Source: an uncultured Thiodictyon sp. (GTDB lineage: Bacteria; Pseudomonadota; Gammaproteobacteria; Chromatiales; Chromatiaceae). From it: a stretch of 32,205 nucleotides of DNA. Of this stretch, positions 10,596-19,614 are shown piece after piece. Where the stretch lies: positions 1 to 32,205 of the forward strand of contig CAILVI010000506.1 of assembly GCA_903837595.1 (NCBI GenBank), in the 5' to 3' direction. The position numbers were made by a program, and so were the translations under genes. The number at the start of each line of letters is the position of its first letter. The stretch's first letter is position 1. A model generated the notes under the pieces. That model was not told the DNA's origin and did no database searches. It saw only the letters and a list, made by a program, of their open reading frames with translations.

Positions 10596-11804
10596 ATGTC
10601 TGCGCCTCTTCCCTACCTGCCACAGCGTGTTTTCGCCGCTGAAGACGGCACACACGGCATCGTGCCGCAAGCATTGATCGCCCCGCCCAGATATGTCCAA
10701 GGCCCAAACGTATGGGAACGTCTGGGACGCTACCTCTCCCTCATTCCGAGCACCAACGCCGCCATTCTCATCTCGGCCGGCGGTCAGCGACGTGACGGGG
10801 CACGGCTGTTGCAAAGCATCCGCAGCGCCCAGATCGCTGCCACCACGGTCACCTTTCACGGCGAATGCTCCCAAGAAGAGGTGGAGCGCGTGGTCGCAGT
10901 CCTGCGCGCCAGCACCCCCGCGGTGGACTGCGTGGTCGCGGTCGGCGGCGGCAAGTGCATCGATGCCGGCAAGTGTGTCGCCGATCGGCTCGGTGTGCCC
11001 GTGGTCGTCTGCCCCTCGCTTGCATCCAATGACGCGCCATGCTCCGCGCTGTCGGTGATGTATAGCCCCGCCGGTGTCTTTGCCGACGTAGAGTATTTCC
11101 CCCACAGCCCCGCCCTGGTCGTCGTCGACACCCAAGTGATCGCGGCGGCGCCGGTCCGGTATCTGGTCGCTGGGATGGGCGATGCCATGGCCACCTGGTA
11201 TGAGGCACGCACCTGTTTACGCAATCCGCAGGCACGCTCAGTGCTGGGTGCGCGCCCGACCCTGGCGGCCAGTGCGCTGGGCGAATTATGTGCCAGGACC
11301 CTATTCGCGGACGGCGTGGCGGCCCTGGAGGCGGTCCAGCGTGGGGAGGTCACAGACGCCCTCGAACGCATTGTCGAGACCAATACGCTCTTAAGTGGTA
11401 TCGGGTTTGAAAGCGGAGGACTGGCGCTCGCTCACGCCGTCGCGCAAGGACTGACCGTACTCCCGGCGGTCCATCAGCACTATCTGCACGGGGAGATGGT
11501 CGCGATGGGACTGCTGACGCAACTGGTGGTCCAGAGCCAGGCGGACGAATTCCAACAGGTTGCAGCGTTTTTCGCAACGATCGGGCTCCCGGTCCATTTG
11601 GGCCAACTCGGGCTGGACCCGGACGACACGCCGGCGTTGCGGGCCGTGATGGAAACGGCGATGACCCTACCCTATATCGTGAATGAGCCCTTGCCCCTCA
11701 GCGTGGATACCCTGGTAGCCGCCGCCCGACACGCGCATACTTTGGGCAACGACGTCGCGCAACGCGCGGGAGACGCGCCCTATCGGGCGCTGCATTCAGA
11801 ATAA
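10596..11804 (+). CDS. Glycerol dehydrogenase-like iron-containing alcohol dehydrogenase (402 aa)
   Basis: This belongs to the group III metal-dependent alcohol dehydrogenases (PF00465, GldA branch), which oxidise glycerol or related polyols with NAD+. The nucleotide site is visible as AVGGGKCIDAGK (about 115-126) and the SLASNDAPCS loop. The three expected metal ligands are present: Asp196 in GMGDAMATWYEA, His280 in LALAHAVAQGLT, and His298 in HYLHGEMVAMG. The N-terminus is about 25 residues longer than typical GldA. It lies 29 bases after the amidinotransferase stop, with ACAGGAG upstream of the start. Its partner argues for a dedicated pathway rather than bulk glycerol metabolism; that is inference. 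Confidence 0.88.
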   Translation: MSAPLPYLPQRVFAAEDGTHGIVPQALIAPPRYVQGPNVWERLGRYLSLIPSTNAAILISAGGQRRDGARLLQSIRSAQIAATTVTFHGECSQEEVERVVAVLRASTPAVDCVVAVGGGKCIDAGKCVADRLGVPVVVCPSLASNDAPCSALSVMYSPAGVFADVEYFPHSPALVVVDTQVIAAAPVRYLVAGMGDAMATWYEARTCLRNPQARSVLGARPTLAASALGELCARTLFADGVAALEAVQRGEVTDALERIVETNTLLSGIGFESGGLALAHAVAQGLTVLPAVHQHYLHGEMVAMGLLTQLVVQSQADEFQQVAAFFATIGLPVHLGQLGLDPDDTPALRAVMETAMTLPYIVNEPLPLSVDTLVAAARHAHTLGNDVAQRAGDAPYRALHSE

Positions 11805-11911
11805 GCGGCTGGTCGCCGCCGGCACCGCGGCGTTATGCTTGGTGGCGCGCGTCGACGCCCCAGGTGCAAGGGCGTCGGCAATCGATCAGCGATGACAGCG
11901 GAGAGCAAGAC

Positions 11912-13624
11912 ATGGACCCCTTGAGGCAGCAACTCCCCAAGACCCCGACCGGTATCGACGGGCTGGACGAGATCACCAGCGGCGGTCTGCCCACCGGGCG
12001 GCCGACCCTGATCTGCGGCGACGCGGGTTGCGGCAAGACCCTGATGGCGATGGAGTTCCTGGTGCGCGGTGCGACCCGCTTCAATGAGCCGGGGGTGTTC
12101 ATGGCCTTCGAGGAGACGTCCGAAGAGCTGACCCAGAATGTCGCTTCGCTCGGCTTCGACCTCAAGGCTCTGAGCGCGCAGGGTCAACTGGCTCTGGATT
12201 TCGTGTACCTGGAGCCCAGCGAGATCGAGGAGACCGGGGAGTTCGATCTGGGCGGCCTGTTCGTGCGGCTCGGCTATGCCATCGATTCGATCGGCGCCAA
12301 GCGCGTGGTGCTCGATACCATCGAGACCCTGTTCGCCGGCCTGCCCAACCCCATGATCCTGCGCGCGGAGCTGCGCCGCCTGTTCCGCTGGCTCAAGGAC
12401 AAGGGCGTGACCGCCATTATCACCGGCGAGCGCGGCGAGGGTCAGTTGACACGGCAGGGCTTGGAAGAGTACGTGTCGGACTGCGTGATCGTGCTCGACC
12501 ACCGCCCGGTCAACCTGATCTCGACCCGACGACTACGCGTGGTCAAGTACCGCGGCTCGACCCACGGGACCAACGAATACCCCTTCCTGATCGATGAGGA
12601 TGGCATTTCGGTCCTGCCCATCACCTCGCTTGGCCTGGATCATCACGTCTCCACCGAACGGGTCTCCAGCGGCATCCCACGCCTCGACGCCATGCTCGCC
12701 GGGGCGGGCTTCTACCGCGGCACCAGTGTACTGGTCTCAGGGACCGCGGGGACGGGCAAGAGCAGTCTGGCCGGTCATTTTGCCGCGGCCGCCTGTGCCC
12801 GGGGCGAGCGCGTGCTCTATTTCGCCTTCGAGGAATCCCCCAACCAGGTCGTCCGTAATATGGGCTCGATCGGGATCGATCTGGGGCGCTGGGTCGCACA
12901 ATGCCTGCTCCAGTTCCAGGCCGTCCGCCCCACCTTTGCCGGCCTGGAGTTGCACCTGACGACCATGCATAAGGCGATCGATCGCTTCAAGCCGCACATC
13001 GTGGTCGTCGACCCCTTGAATAGCTTCATCAGCGCGGGCAATGAGACCGAGGTCAAGGCCATGCTGATCCGCCTGGTCGATTACCTGAAGATGAATGAGA
13101 TCACCGGCTTCTTCACCAGCCTGACCACCGGCGGCAGCGCGCTCGATCATACCGATGCCGCCATTTCATCCCTGATCGACACCTGGCTGCTGCTCATCGC
13201 CGTCGAGGGGGGCGGTGAGCGCAATCGCGCCCTGAGCATCCTGAAATCGCGCGGCATGGCCCACTCGAACCAGACCCGCGAGTTCCTGATCACCGATCAG
13301 GGGGTGGAGGTGTGCGATGTCTATGCCGGTCCGGGCGGGGTCTTGACCGGCTCCGCGCGGCTGGCCCAGGAGGCGCGGGAGCGGGCGGACGACGTGGTAC
13401 GGCGGCAGGACATCGAGCGTCAACAACGCGAATTGGAAAGGAAACGCGCGACCCTGGAAGCACAGATCGCCGCCCTGCGGCTGGATTTCGCCGCCCAGGA
13501 GGCCGACGCGCTGGCCCTGATTGAGCGCGAACAGGCGCGGGAGTCGCAATTGGCACAGGAGCGCATGGACATGGCCTGGAGCCGCAAGGCCGATGTGGCG
13601 AGCGATACGGAGGGTCCGCAATGA
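11912..13624 (+). CDS. kaiC: KaiC circadian-clock family ATPase/kinase (570 aa)
   Basis: KaiC is a double RecA-fold ATPase that times cellular processes by slow ATP hydrolysis and autophosphorylation. Two complete domains are visible. CI has Walker A GDAGCGKT (36-43) and the Glu pair in FEETS (67-68). CII has Walker A GTAGTGKS (277-284) and the Glu pair in FEESP (307-308). The phosphosite region reads [13 protein letters not shown], so the Ser-Thr pair of cyanobacterial KaiC1 is Ser419-Ser420. Both domains have the usual core length. After about residue 482 the protein carries an extra charged coiled coil (about 485-552) in place of the short cyanobacterial tail. The start at 11912 has GGAG ten bases upstream. 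The stop overlaps the next start (ATGA, 13621-13624). No kaiA is present. Confidence 0.96.
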   Translation: MDPLRQQLPKTPTGIDGLDEITSGGLPTGRPTLICGDAGCGKTLMAMEFLVRGATRFNEPGVFMAFEETSEELTQNVASLGFDLKALSAQGQLALDFVYLEPSEIEETGEFDLGGLFVRLGYAIDSIGAKRVVLDTIETLFAGLPNPMILRAELRRLFRWLKDKGVTAIITGERGEGQLTRQGLEEYVSDCVIVLDHRPVNLISTRRLRVVKYRGSTHGTNEYPFLIDEDGISVLPITSLGLDHHVSTERVSSGIPRLDAMLAGAGFYRGTSVLVSGTAGTGKSSLAGHFAAAACARGERVLYFAFEESPNQVVRNMGSIGIDLGRWVAQCLLQFQAVRPTFAGLELHLTTMHKAIDRFKPHIVVVDPLNSFISAGNETEVKAMLIRLVDYLKMNEITGFFTSLTTGGSALDHTDAAISSLIDTWLLLIAVEGGGERNRALSILKSRGMAHSNQTREFLITDQGVEVCDVYAGPGGVLTGSARLAQEARERADDVVRRQDIERQQRELERKRATLEAQIAALRLDFAAQEADALALIEREQARESQLAQERMDMAWSRKADVASDTEGPQ

Positions 13625-13947
13625 CCCTGCTGCCCGCCGAGCCGGGCGCGGCACCGCCCCCTGACGCACCGGAGTTCTGGACCCTGCGACTCTATGTGGC
13701 TGGCCAGACCCCAAAGTCCATCACCGCCTTTGCCAACCTCCAGCGCATCTGTGAGGAGCACTTGGCCGGACGTTACCAAATCGAGGTCATCGATCTGCTG
13801 GTGCAACCCCAGCTGGCGCAGGGGGACCAGATCCTGGCGATCCCGACACTAGTTCGCAAACTACCCGAGCCGATGCGCAAGATCATCGGCGACCTGTCAA
13901 ACACGGATAAGGTATTAATTGGATTGGACCTGCTGCCGCGCGTCTGA
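13621..13947 (+). CDS. kaiB: KaiB family protein, first copy (108 aa)
   Basis: KaiB is a small fold-switching protein that binds the KaiC CI ring. After a Pro-rich N-terminus of about 18 residues the core is typical: [19 protein letters not shown], then [20 protein letters not shown], then [20 protein letters not shown], then KVLIGLDLL. The acidic tail of cyanobacterial KaiB is missing, and the protein ends LLPRV. It is translationally coupled to kaiC by a 4-base overlap. It keeps the IGDLS and VLIGLDLL signature most faithfully of the two copies. Confidence 0.95.
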   Translation: MTLLPAEPGAAPPPDAPEFWTLRLYVAGQTPKSITAFANLQRICEEHLAGRYQIEVIDLLVQPQLAQGDQILAIPTLVRKLPEPMRKIIGDLSNTDKVLIGLDLLPRV

Positions 13948-14057
13948 AGCAAAGCGCCCCGCCGCCCGGAGTCCCAGCCCGCCCCCACCCGCGCCGACCT
14001 GGGCCACGCCGACAGTTGCCGGGTCCAGGCCGAACCTTACGTGAGGAACTTGTCACC

Positions 14058-14399
14058 ATGCCGACCGAAAATCCCCCAACGCCACCCCCGGCGACGGCCG
14101 ACCCAACGGTCAGCCAGCCGGCGCAGCCCTATGTCTTGCGCCTCTATGTCACCGGCGTGACGCCAAGATCGACGCACGCCATCGCCAACATCAAGACCAT
14201 CTGCGAGGAACACTTGCAAGGACGTTACCGGCTGGAGGTCATCGACCTCTACCAGCAGCCCCAACTCGCGCACGGCGAGCAGATCGTCGCCGCACCGACC
14301 CTCATCAAAGAACTGCCGCTGCCCCTGCGGCGGATCATCGGCGATCTCTCGAGCACGGAACGCGTCCTGGTCGGCTTGGATCTGCGCAAGGGTGGGTAG
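14058..14399 (+). CDS. KaiB family protein, second copy (113 aa)
   Basis: This is a second KaiB with the core LRLYVTGVTPRSTHAIANIK, then YRLEVIDLYQQPQLAHGEQI, then PTLIKELPLPLRRIIGDLSS and VLVGLDLRKGG. It is clearly homologous to the first copy but differs at many core positions, so it is an old duplicate rather than a recent one. The N-terminus has a Pro/Thr/Ala-rich stretch of about 25 residues. The start at 14058 has GAGGA about 11 bases upstream; a 110-base gap with no gene separates it from the first copy. Its TAG stop is immediately followed by the GTG start of the GGDEF/EAL gene. Confidence 0.93.
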   Translation: MPTENPPTPPPATADPTVSQPAQPYVLRLYVTGVTPRSTHAIANIKTICEEHLQGRYRLEVIDLYQQPQLAHGEQIVAAPTLIKELPLPLRRIIGDLSSTERVLVGLDLRKGG

Positions 14400-16577
14400 G
14401 TGACGCAAGCACCGGCATTGGACCCACTGGCCGCCGAGAACGAGGCCCTGCGCGCCCGCCTGGCGGAGGCCGAGGAGACCCTGCGCGCCATCCGCAACGG
14501 CGAGGTGGATGCCTTGGTTGTCTCCGGCAGCGACGGCGACCACGTCTTTACCCTCCAGGGGGCCGACTATCCCTACCGGGTACTGGTCGAGGAGATGAGC
14601 GAAGGGGCGATCATCCTGACCGCGGAGGGGGTGATCTTTTACGCCAACCGGCGCCTGGCCGAGATGCTGAAAACGCCGCTCGAACAGGTGATCGGTTCCG
14701 CCTGCGACCGTTGGATCGCCCCCGCCGACGCGGCGCCGTTCCGCGCCTTGCTCAACCGCACGAGCGCGCCCAGCCGCCAGCGCATGGAACTCACCCTGAG
14801 GGCCAGCGACGGGACCAATGTCCCCTGTTATCTCTCGGTCAGTTGCCTGCTGATCGGCGAGGTGCTGGGCTCATTTTGCGTGGTCGCCACCGATCTGACT
14901 GAGCAAAAACGCAGCGAAGCCATCCTGGCCGCGGAAAAGCTGGCGCGCCTGATCCTCGACCAGACCGCCGAGGCCATTGTGGTCTGCGACAACGCCTCGC
15001 GCATCATCCGCGCCAGCGCGGTGGCCTACCGGCTGTGCGGCGAGGACCCGCTCGATCAGCCGTTCGAGCGCGCCTTTGCCTTGGAACGGCCCGATGGCGC
15101 GGGCGTTTCGCTCGCGGACCTGCTCAGGGTCGGGGAGCAGCGCCGGGTCGAGGCCAAGCTGGAGCGACGCGGCGAGTTCTTCCATCTGGTGGTCAGCGTC
15201 GGCCCCCTAGTGGGTCCGCTGGGTGATAAGCTCGGCAGTGTCGTCACCCTGACCGACATCACCCAACGCAAGGCCGCAGAGGAGCAGATCGAGCGACTCG
15301 CCTTCTACGATCCACTGACCCGGCTGCCCAATCGGCGGCGGCTGTTGGAACGGCTGCATCAGGCGGTAGAGACTGGCGCCCGCAGCCGCAGGCCGGGCGC
15401 GCTGATGTTCATCGACCTGGACAATTTCAAGGTATTAAACGATACACTCGGACACGACGTCGGCGACCTGCTGCTCCAGCAGGCCGCCGGGCGTCTACTC
15501 GACTGCGTGCGCGAATCCGACACCGTGGCCCGCCTGGGCGGCGATGAGTTCGTGGTGATGCTGGAAGGGCTCGGCGAGCGCGCCGAGGCGGCCGCGGCCA
15601 AGGCCCAGGACATCGGGGTCAAGGTCCTGGCCGCACTCAATGAGCCCTACCAACTCGCCGATCACCGCTGTCACAGCACCGCCAGCCTCGGCATCACCCT
15701 GATCGCCGACCACCAGACGCCCGTCGAGGACCTGCTGAAACAGGCCGATCTGGCCATGTACCAGGCCAAGGCGGCCGGCCGCAACACCCTGCGCTTCTTC
15801 AATCCCGACATGCAGGCCGCACTGGAGGCCCGCAGCGCCCTGGAGACGCAGTTGCGCGACGGGCTGCGAGACGGCCAGTTCCTGCTGTATTACCAGGCGC
15901 AGGTGGACGACGCGGGGAGCCTCACCGGGGCCGAGGCACTGGTACGCTGGCAACACCCCCAGCGGGGGCTAATCACACCCTACGAGTTCATCCCGCTGGC
16001 CGAGGAGACCGGGCTGATACTCCCTCTTGGTCACTGGGTGCTGGAGAGCGCCTGCGGCCAACTGGCGGCCTGGGCGCACCAACCGCAGCGTGCCCACCTG
16101 ACCCTGGCGGTCAATGTGAGCGCCCGTCAGTTCCGCGACCCGGGATTTGTCGATCAGGTACGCACGGCACTCGCCGCGTCGGGCGCCGATCCGCACCGGC
16201 TCAAGTTGGAACTCACCGAGAGCCTGCTGCTCGAGGATGTCACGGACACCATCGCCAAGATGACCGCGCTCAAGTCGCTGGGCCTGGGGTTTTCACTCGA
16301 TGACTTCGGTACCGGGTATTCCTCACTGAGCTACCTGAAGCGCCTGCCCCTGGACCAGTTGAAGATCGACCAGTCCTTTGTCCGGGACGCACTCGACAAC
16401 CCCAACGACGCCGCAATTGTCCGCGCCATCCTGGCCCTGGCGCCCAATCTAAATCTCACGGTCATCGCCGAGGGGGTGGAGACGCAGGCCCAGCGCGCGT
16501 TTCTGATCGAGAACGGCTGCCGCGCCTTTCAGGGGTATCTGTTTGGGCGACCGGGACCGGCGGCGGCGCTGCCGTAG
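14400..16577 (+). CDS. PAS-PAS-GGDEF-EAL cyclic-di-GMP enzyme (725 aa)
   Basis: This is a probable bifunctional diguanylate cyclase/phosphodiesterase. It starts with GTG at 14400, abutting the second kaiB. Residues ~10-40 form a coiled coil ending in IRNGEVDALVV, a segment often found at the N-terminus of PAS sensor proteins linked to Kai loci. Two PAS domains follow (about 55-170 and 175-290). The GGDEF domain has intact GGDEF (about 380-384) and an RxxD inhibitory site five residues before it (RESD). The EAL domain has intact EAL (about 512), ELTES, LDDFGTGYSS (about 632) and AEGVET. No transmembrane segment is seen, so it is cytoplasmic. Both catalytic halves look active by motif. Its place in the operon suggests that Kai proteins or the PAS ligand set c-di-GMP output. 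Confidence 0.94.
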   Translation: MTQAPALDPLAAENEALRARLAEAEETLRAIRNGEVDALVVSGSDGDHVFTLQGADYPYRVLVEEMSEGAIILTAEGVIFYANRRLAEMLKTPLEQVIGSACDRWIAPADAAPFRALLNRTSAPSRQRMELTLRASDGTNVPCYLSVSCLLIGEVLGSFCVVATDLTEQKRSEAILAAEKLARLILDQTAEAIVVCDNASRIIRASAVAYRLCGEDPLDQPFERAFALERPDGAGVSLADLLRVGEQRRVEAKLERRGEFFHLVVSVGPLVGPLGDKLGSVVTLTDITQRKAAEEQIERLAFYDPLTRLPNRRRLLERLHQAVETGARSRRPGALMFIDLDNFKVLNDTLGHDVGDLLLQQAAGRLLDCVRESDTVARLGGDEFVVMLEGLGERAEAAAAKAQDIGVKVLAALNEPYQLADHRCHSTASLGITLIADHQTPVEDLLKQADLAMYQAKAAGRNTLRFFNPDMQAALEARSALETQLRDGLRDGQFLLYYQAQVDDAGSLTGAEALVRWQHPQRGLITPYEFIPLAEETGLILPLGHWVLESACGQLAAWAHQPQRAHLTLAVNVSARQFRDPGFVDQVRTALAASGADPHRLKLELTESLLLEDVTDTIAKMTALKSLGLGFSLDDFGTGYSSLSYLKRLPLDQLKIDQSFVRDALDNPNDAAIVRAILALAPNLNLTVIAEGVETQAQRAFLIENGCRAFQGYLFGRPGPAAALP

Positions 16578-16662
16578 ATCCGACCGCAGAACGTGTAAGA
16601 ACAGAGGAGCGCCCCCCGGTCGCGACACGCCGCCGCACGATCGCGTCGCGAGACCGCCACGC

Positions 16663-17541
16663 TCAGCCGCGAAAGTTCCGCAGGTAGGCAGCGAACTGCT
16701 CCCCGAGTTGCGGATGGGCCAAGCCGTACTCGACTGTCGCCTCAAGATACCCGAGCTTGCTGCCGCAGTCGTAGCGCTTGCCCTGGAAGGGATAGGCGAT
16801 CACCGTCTCATATTCGAGCAGGGCGGCAATCCCATCCGTCAATTGAATCTCGCCGCCGGCCCCGGTGTCGGTCTTCTCGAGCAGATCGAAAATTCGCGGT
16901 GTCAGCAGATAGCGCCCCACTACCGCCAGGTTCGACGGCGCATCCTCCGGAGCGGGCTTCTCAACGATGGAGATGACGCGCATGCAGCCGCCCGGCCCGG
17001 GCTCCACTTCGACAATTCCATATTGCCGGGTATCCTCCCGCGGAACCTCCTGTACGGCCAGCACACTGCACTCATGGCGCGCGTAAATGTCGGCCATCTG
17101 CGCCACCACACCCTTGCCCTCGTCGTCGCCGGTGATCAGATCGTCCGCCAGCAGCACATAGAATGGGTTATCGCCCACCACGGGTTCGGCGCAGAGTACG
17201 GCATGCCCCAGACCCCGGGGGTCGGGCTGGCGCAAATAGATACAACGCGCATGGGACGGCAGGATATTCTGGACGATACTCAACAGCTCCTTCTTACCCG
17301 CACTCTCCAACGCGGCCTCCAGCTCGTAGGCTGAGTCAAAGTGGTCTTCAATGGAGCGTTTATTACGACCGGTAATAAAGATGAGCTGATCGACCCCGGC
17401 CTTCTCGGCCTCCTCGGCGGCATACTGGATCAGCGGCTTGTCCACCACCGGCAGCATCTCTTTGGGGCTCGCCTTGGTGGCGGGCAGGAACCGCGTGCCG
17501 AGCCCGGCAACGGGGAATACTGCCTTGCGGATCTTTTTCAT
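16663..17541 (-). CDS. galU: UTP--glucose-1-phosphate uridylyltransferase (292 aa)
   Basis: The enzyme makes UDP-glucose from UTP and glucose 1-phosphate for lipopolysaccharide, exopolysaccharide and storage sugars. The N-terminal nucleotide-binding signature is complete ([20 protein letters not shown]), as are [15 protein letters not shown] and [13 protein letters not shown]. Length is typical for bacterial GalU. The start ATG at 17541 has GGAGAG about a dozen bases upstream on the minus strand. It faces the GGDEF/EAL gene tail to tail with an 85-base gap and lies downstream of lapB in the same direction, 82 bases apart. Confidence 0.97.
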   Translation of the reverse strand: MKKIRKAVFPVAGLGTRFLPATKASPKEMLPVVDKPLIQYAAEEAEKAGVDQLIFITGRNKRSIEDHFDSAYELEAALESAGKKELLSIVQNILPSHARCIYLRQPDPRGLGHAVLCAEPVVGDNPFYVLLADDLITGDDEGKGVVAQMADIYARHECSVLAVQEVPREDTRQYGIVEVEPGPGGCMRVISIVEKPAPEDAPSNLAVVGRYLLTPRIFDLLEKTDTGAGGEIQLTDGIAALLEYETVIAYPFQGKRYDCGSKLGYLEATVEYGLAHPQLGEQFAAYLRNFRG

Positions 17542-17623
17542 GGCTGATCACTCTCCTACAGTTATACTCATGCGTATTGATGGGCGGCGGCAAGCGCCGC
17601 TTAGAATAGGCCGTGGGGAACGC

Positions 17624-18829
17624 TCAGGCAAGCCGCGGCTCACGCAGCACCTCATCCCCCGGGATACGCTCCGGCTGCACCGGCTGGACCGAGCCCCAGC
17701 GCTTGCAACTCGGGCACTGCCAGTGCAGCGCTCGGGCGGCAAAGCCGCAATGATCGCACTGATAGGCGCTTTGGCGCGTAAGCAGGTGCCGCACCACCTC
17801 ATGCACCACGGCGGCCCGGTAGGGGTCGGCGCCAGGCTCCGCGCCCGCTTGCAGGTCCAACAGGCGCTCCAGCGCGGCCAGGTCAACGTTCCCGGCCAGG
17901 TACTGCGTCAGGGTCTGCGCCGCCGCCGCCGGGCCACGCTCGCGCCGCAAGGCCTCGCTCAGGGCCAGGACGACCGGCCCGGACGGGCGGCTCGCTGCCA
18001 GGGTCTCCAGCACCGCGATCAGGTCAGTCCGCCCCAACTCATCCAGGGCCTGCATCAGCCCGGGAAGGACCTCGGGCACATAGCGCGCACCCTGCTCGGC
18101 GACCCGCAGGAAGAGCTCCACAGCCGCGGCCCGCTCACCGTCCGCCAACGCCATCTGCCCGGCGATGATGGTCGCACGCACGCACAGCGGGTCGACAGCC
18201 TGGGCGCGCTCCAAGGCGCGCCGGGCGGCATCCGGGTCGACGCGACGCCGGGCCTCCTCCGCTACTTCGCAGTGGTAGTGCGCGATTTCGGCATCCGGCG
18301 CACGCTCGCAGAAGGGCCGCAGCCGCTCCGCGATCTCCAGGCAGCCGTCCCAGTCGCGCTCCTGCTGGTAGATGTCGAGCAGGCCGCGCAGTGCCCGCTC
18401 GCGTTGCAGACCCAGTTCGGCCAGTTCGCGGAACAAAAGTTCCGCGCGGTCAAGCAGGCCGGCGCGCATATAGTCCTGTCCCAACTCGAACAGGGCGAAG
18501 CCGCGCTGCTCCGCGCTCAAGGTCTTGCGGGCGATGAGATTCTGGTGGATGCGGATGGCCCGATCCGCCTCGCCCCGGCGCCGGAACAGGCTCCCCAGGG
18601 CCAGGTGTATCTCCGCCGTCTCGCCGTCGACCTCAGCCAGTGCGAGGAAGACGTCGATCGCCTTGTCCGGCTGCTCGTCGAGCAGATAGTTGAGTCCGCG
18701 GAAAAAAGCCGGGCCGTCGACCGGTAGGACCCGGCACCGGGAGCGCCAGTCACGCCGCGCGAACCACCAACCGGAGGCCGCCGCCACCGGCAGCAGCAGG
18801 AACAACAGGAACTGCTGCAACTCAATCAC
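17624..18829 (-). CDS. lapB: Lipopolysaccharide assembly protein B (YciM), 401 aa
   Basis: LapB is an inner-membrane scaffold that helps FtsH control LpxC and so lipopolysaccharide level. I choose the GTG at 18829, giving VIELQQFLLFLLLPVAAASG, a single N-terminal membrane anchor as expected. Cytoplasmic TPR repeats fill about residues 50-340 (FFRGLNYLLDEQPDKAIDVF is the first). A rubredoxin-type metal site closes the protein, with Cys358, Cys361, Cys372 and Cys375 in CDHCGF...CPSCKRW. The length is close to E. coli LapB (389). The frame is open upstream to 19171, but that extension is Arg-rich and runs into the next gene's territory. The usual upstream partner lapA is not present. Confidence 0.93.
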   Translation of the reverse strand: MIELQQFLLFLLLPVAAASGWWFARRDWRSRCRVLPVDGPAFFRGLNYLLDEQPDKAIDVFLALAEVDGETAEIHLALGSLFRRRGEADRAIRIHQNLIARKTLSAEQRGFALFELGQDYMRAGLLDRAELLFRELAELGLQRERALRGLLDIYQQERDWDGCLEIAERLRPFCERAPDAEIAHYHCEVAEEARRRVDPDAARRALERAQAVDPLCVRATIIAGQMALADGERAAAVELFLRVAEQGARYVPEVLPGLMQALDELGRTDLIAVLETLAASRPSGPVVLALSEALRRERGPAAAAQTLTQYLAGNVDLAALERLLDLQAGAEPGADPYRAAVVHEVVRHLLTRQSAYQCDHCGFAARALHWQCPSCKRWGSVQPVQPERIPGDEVLREPRLA

Positions 18830-19070
18830 GACCGCACCCCGAGCGCGCAGGCGCAGGCGCAGGCGAGTTCGGGCCTCCCGCACGAAGGAGAGGCACCGAT
18901 GTCGATTCTTGGTGCAAGTACATTCACGCCGCCATGATACAGGCATCGCCGCGCGGTCGCATGGGCCGACACACGCCCGCGCTTGATCAAACCACCGCAG
19001 CGGGTGCAGGATGCGGCCCCAGAACCGCGTCGGCCCTACATCCACCGTCACCGCTTGAGGAGTCAGTCCC

Positions 19071-19508
19071 ATGCCAGCCTGCACGGACACGGTCGTCAGA
19101 CGCACCCGGCGGCTCCTGATCCTGACCCTGGCTCTCGTCCTGCCCCCTGGCGGGACCGCGGCTGCCGCCACCCCTGCCCTGCCCCCGCAAACCCAGCAGG
19201 TACTGGTCGATGCAGTGGAGGCCGCCGCCGCCCTGGACTTCTACAACGCCCGCTGCCGCAGCGACGACTCCGGCCGCCACAGTAACAACCTCAACAAGCA
19301 ACTGGTGAACAAACTGCGTCTGACCATCGTCACGGTCCAAGACGAGATGTTTCCGGAGCGCAGCTACCGCGCCGTGCAGAAGCGCCTGCTCGAACAGTCC
19401 GCCGCCATGCTGGCCGAGGGCTGCAAACCGGCCAAGGAGGCGGGGCTGCCCGAACAGCTCAGCGAGCGCTACCGCAAGGGGGTGGCAGCCATTGAGGCAC
19501 TGCCGTAG
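19071..19508 (+). CDS. Small periplasmic protein of unknown function (145 aa)
   Basis: The start at 19071 has GAGGAG at good spacing. A basic N-terminus (VVRRTRRLL) and hydrophobic core (ILTLALVLPPGG) make a signal peptide with cleavage near AAA-TPAL. The mature part is helical, with two cysteines (ARCRSDD and EGCKPAK) that could form one disulfide. There is no family I can name. It is divergent from lapB and followed by hldE after 106 bases. Confidence 0.7.
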   Translation: MPACTDTVVRRTRRLLILTLALVLPPGGTAAAATPALPPQTQQVLVDAVEAAAALDFYNARCRSDDSGRHSNNLNKQLVNKLRLTIVTVQDEMFPERSYRAVQKRLLEQSAAMLAEGCKPAKEAGLPEQLSERYRKGVAAIEALP

Positions 19509-19614
19509 CCTTGAGTAGCGCCGGTCGAGTGCGTAGCATGGCAGCCGATACCCGCGCGCCGCAGCCGCGCCCCCGCAACCCCGCCGACTGACGACCAGGA
19601 TCAAACCCAGCCCC

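Noticed and set aside
11805-11911. kaiA or a small regulator before kaiC
   Set aside because: The 107-base gap is too short and has no credible frame; no KaiA-like protein occurs elsewhere in the window.
17582-17605. Terminator between lapB and galU
   Set aside because: There is a 6-bp GC stem but no T-run in either direction and the loop is poorly placed; too weak to call.
17438-18727. 429-codon plus-strand frame across galU and lapB
   Set aside because: It is antisense to two clearly real genes with conserved motifs and has no family resemblance of its own.
18830-19171. Upstream extension of lapB by 114 codons
   Set aside because: The extension is Arg-rich, passes through the start of the 19071 gene, and the GTG at 18829 gives the expected LapB N-terminus with its membrane anchor.
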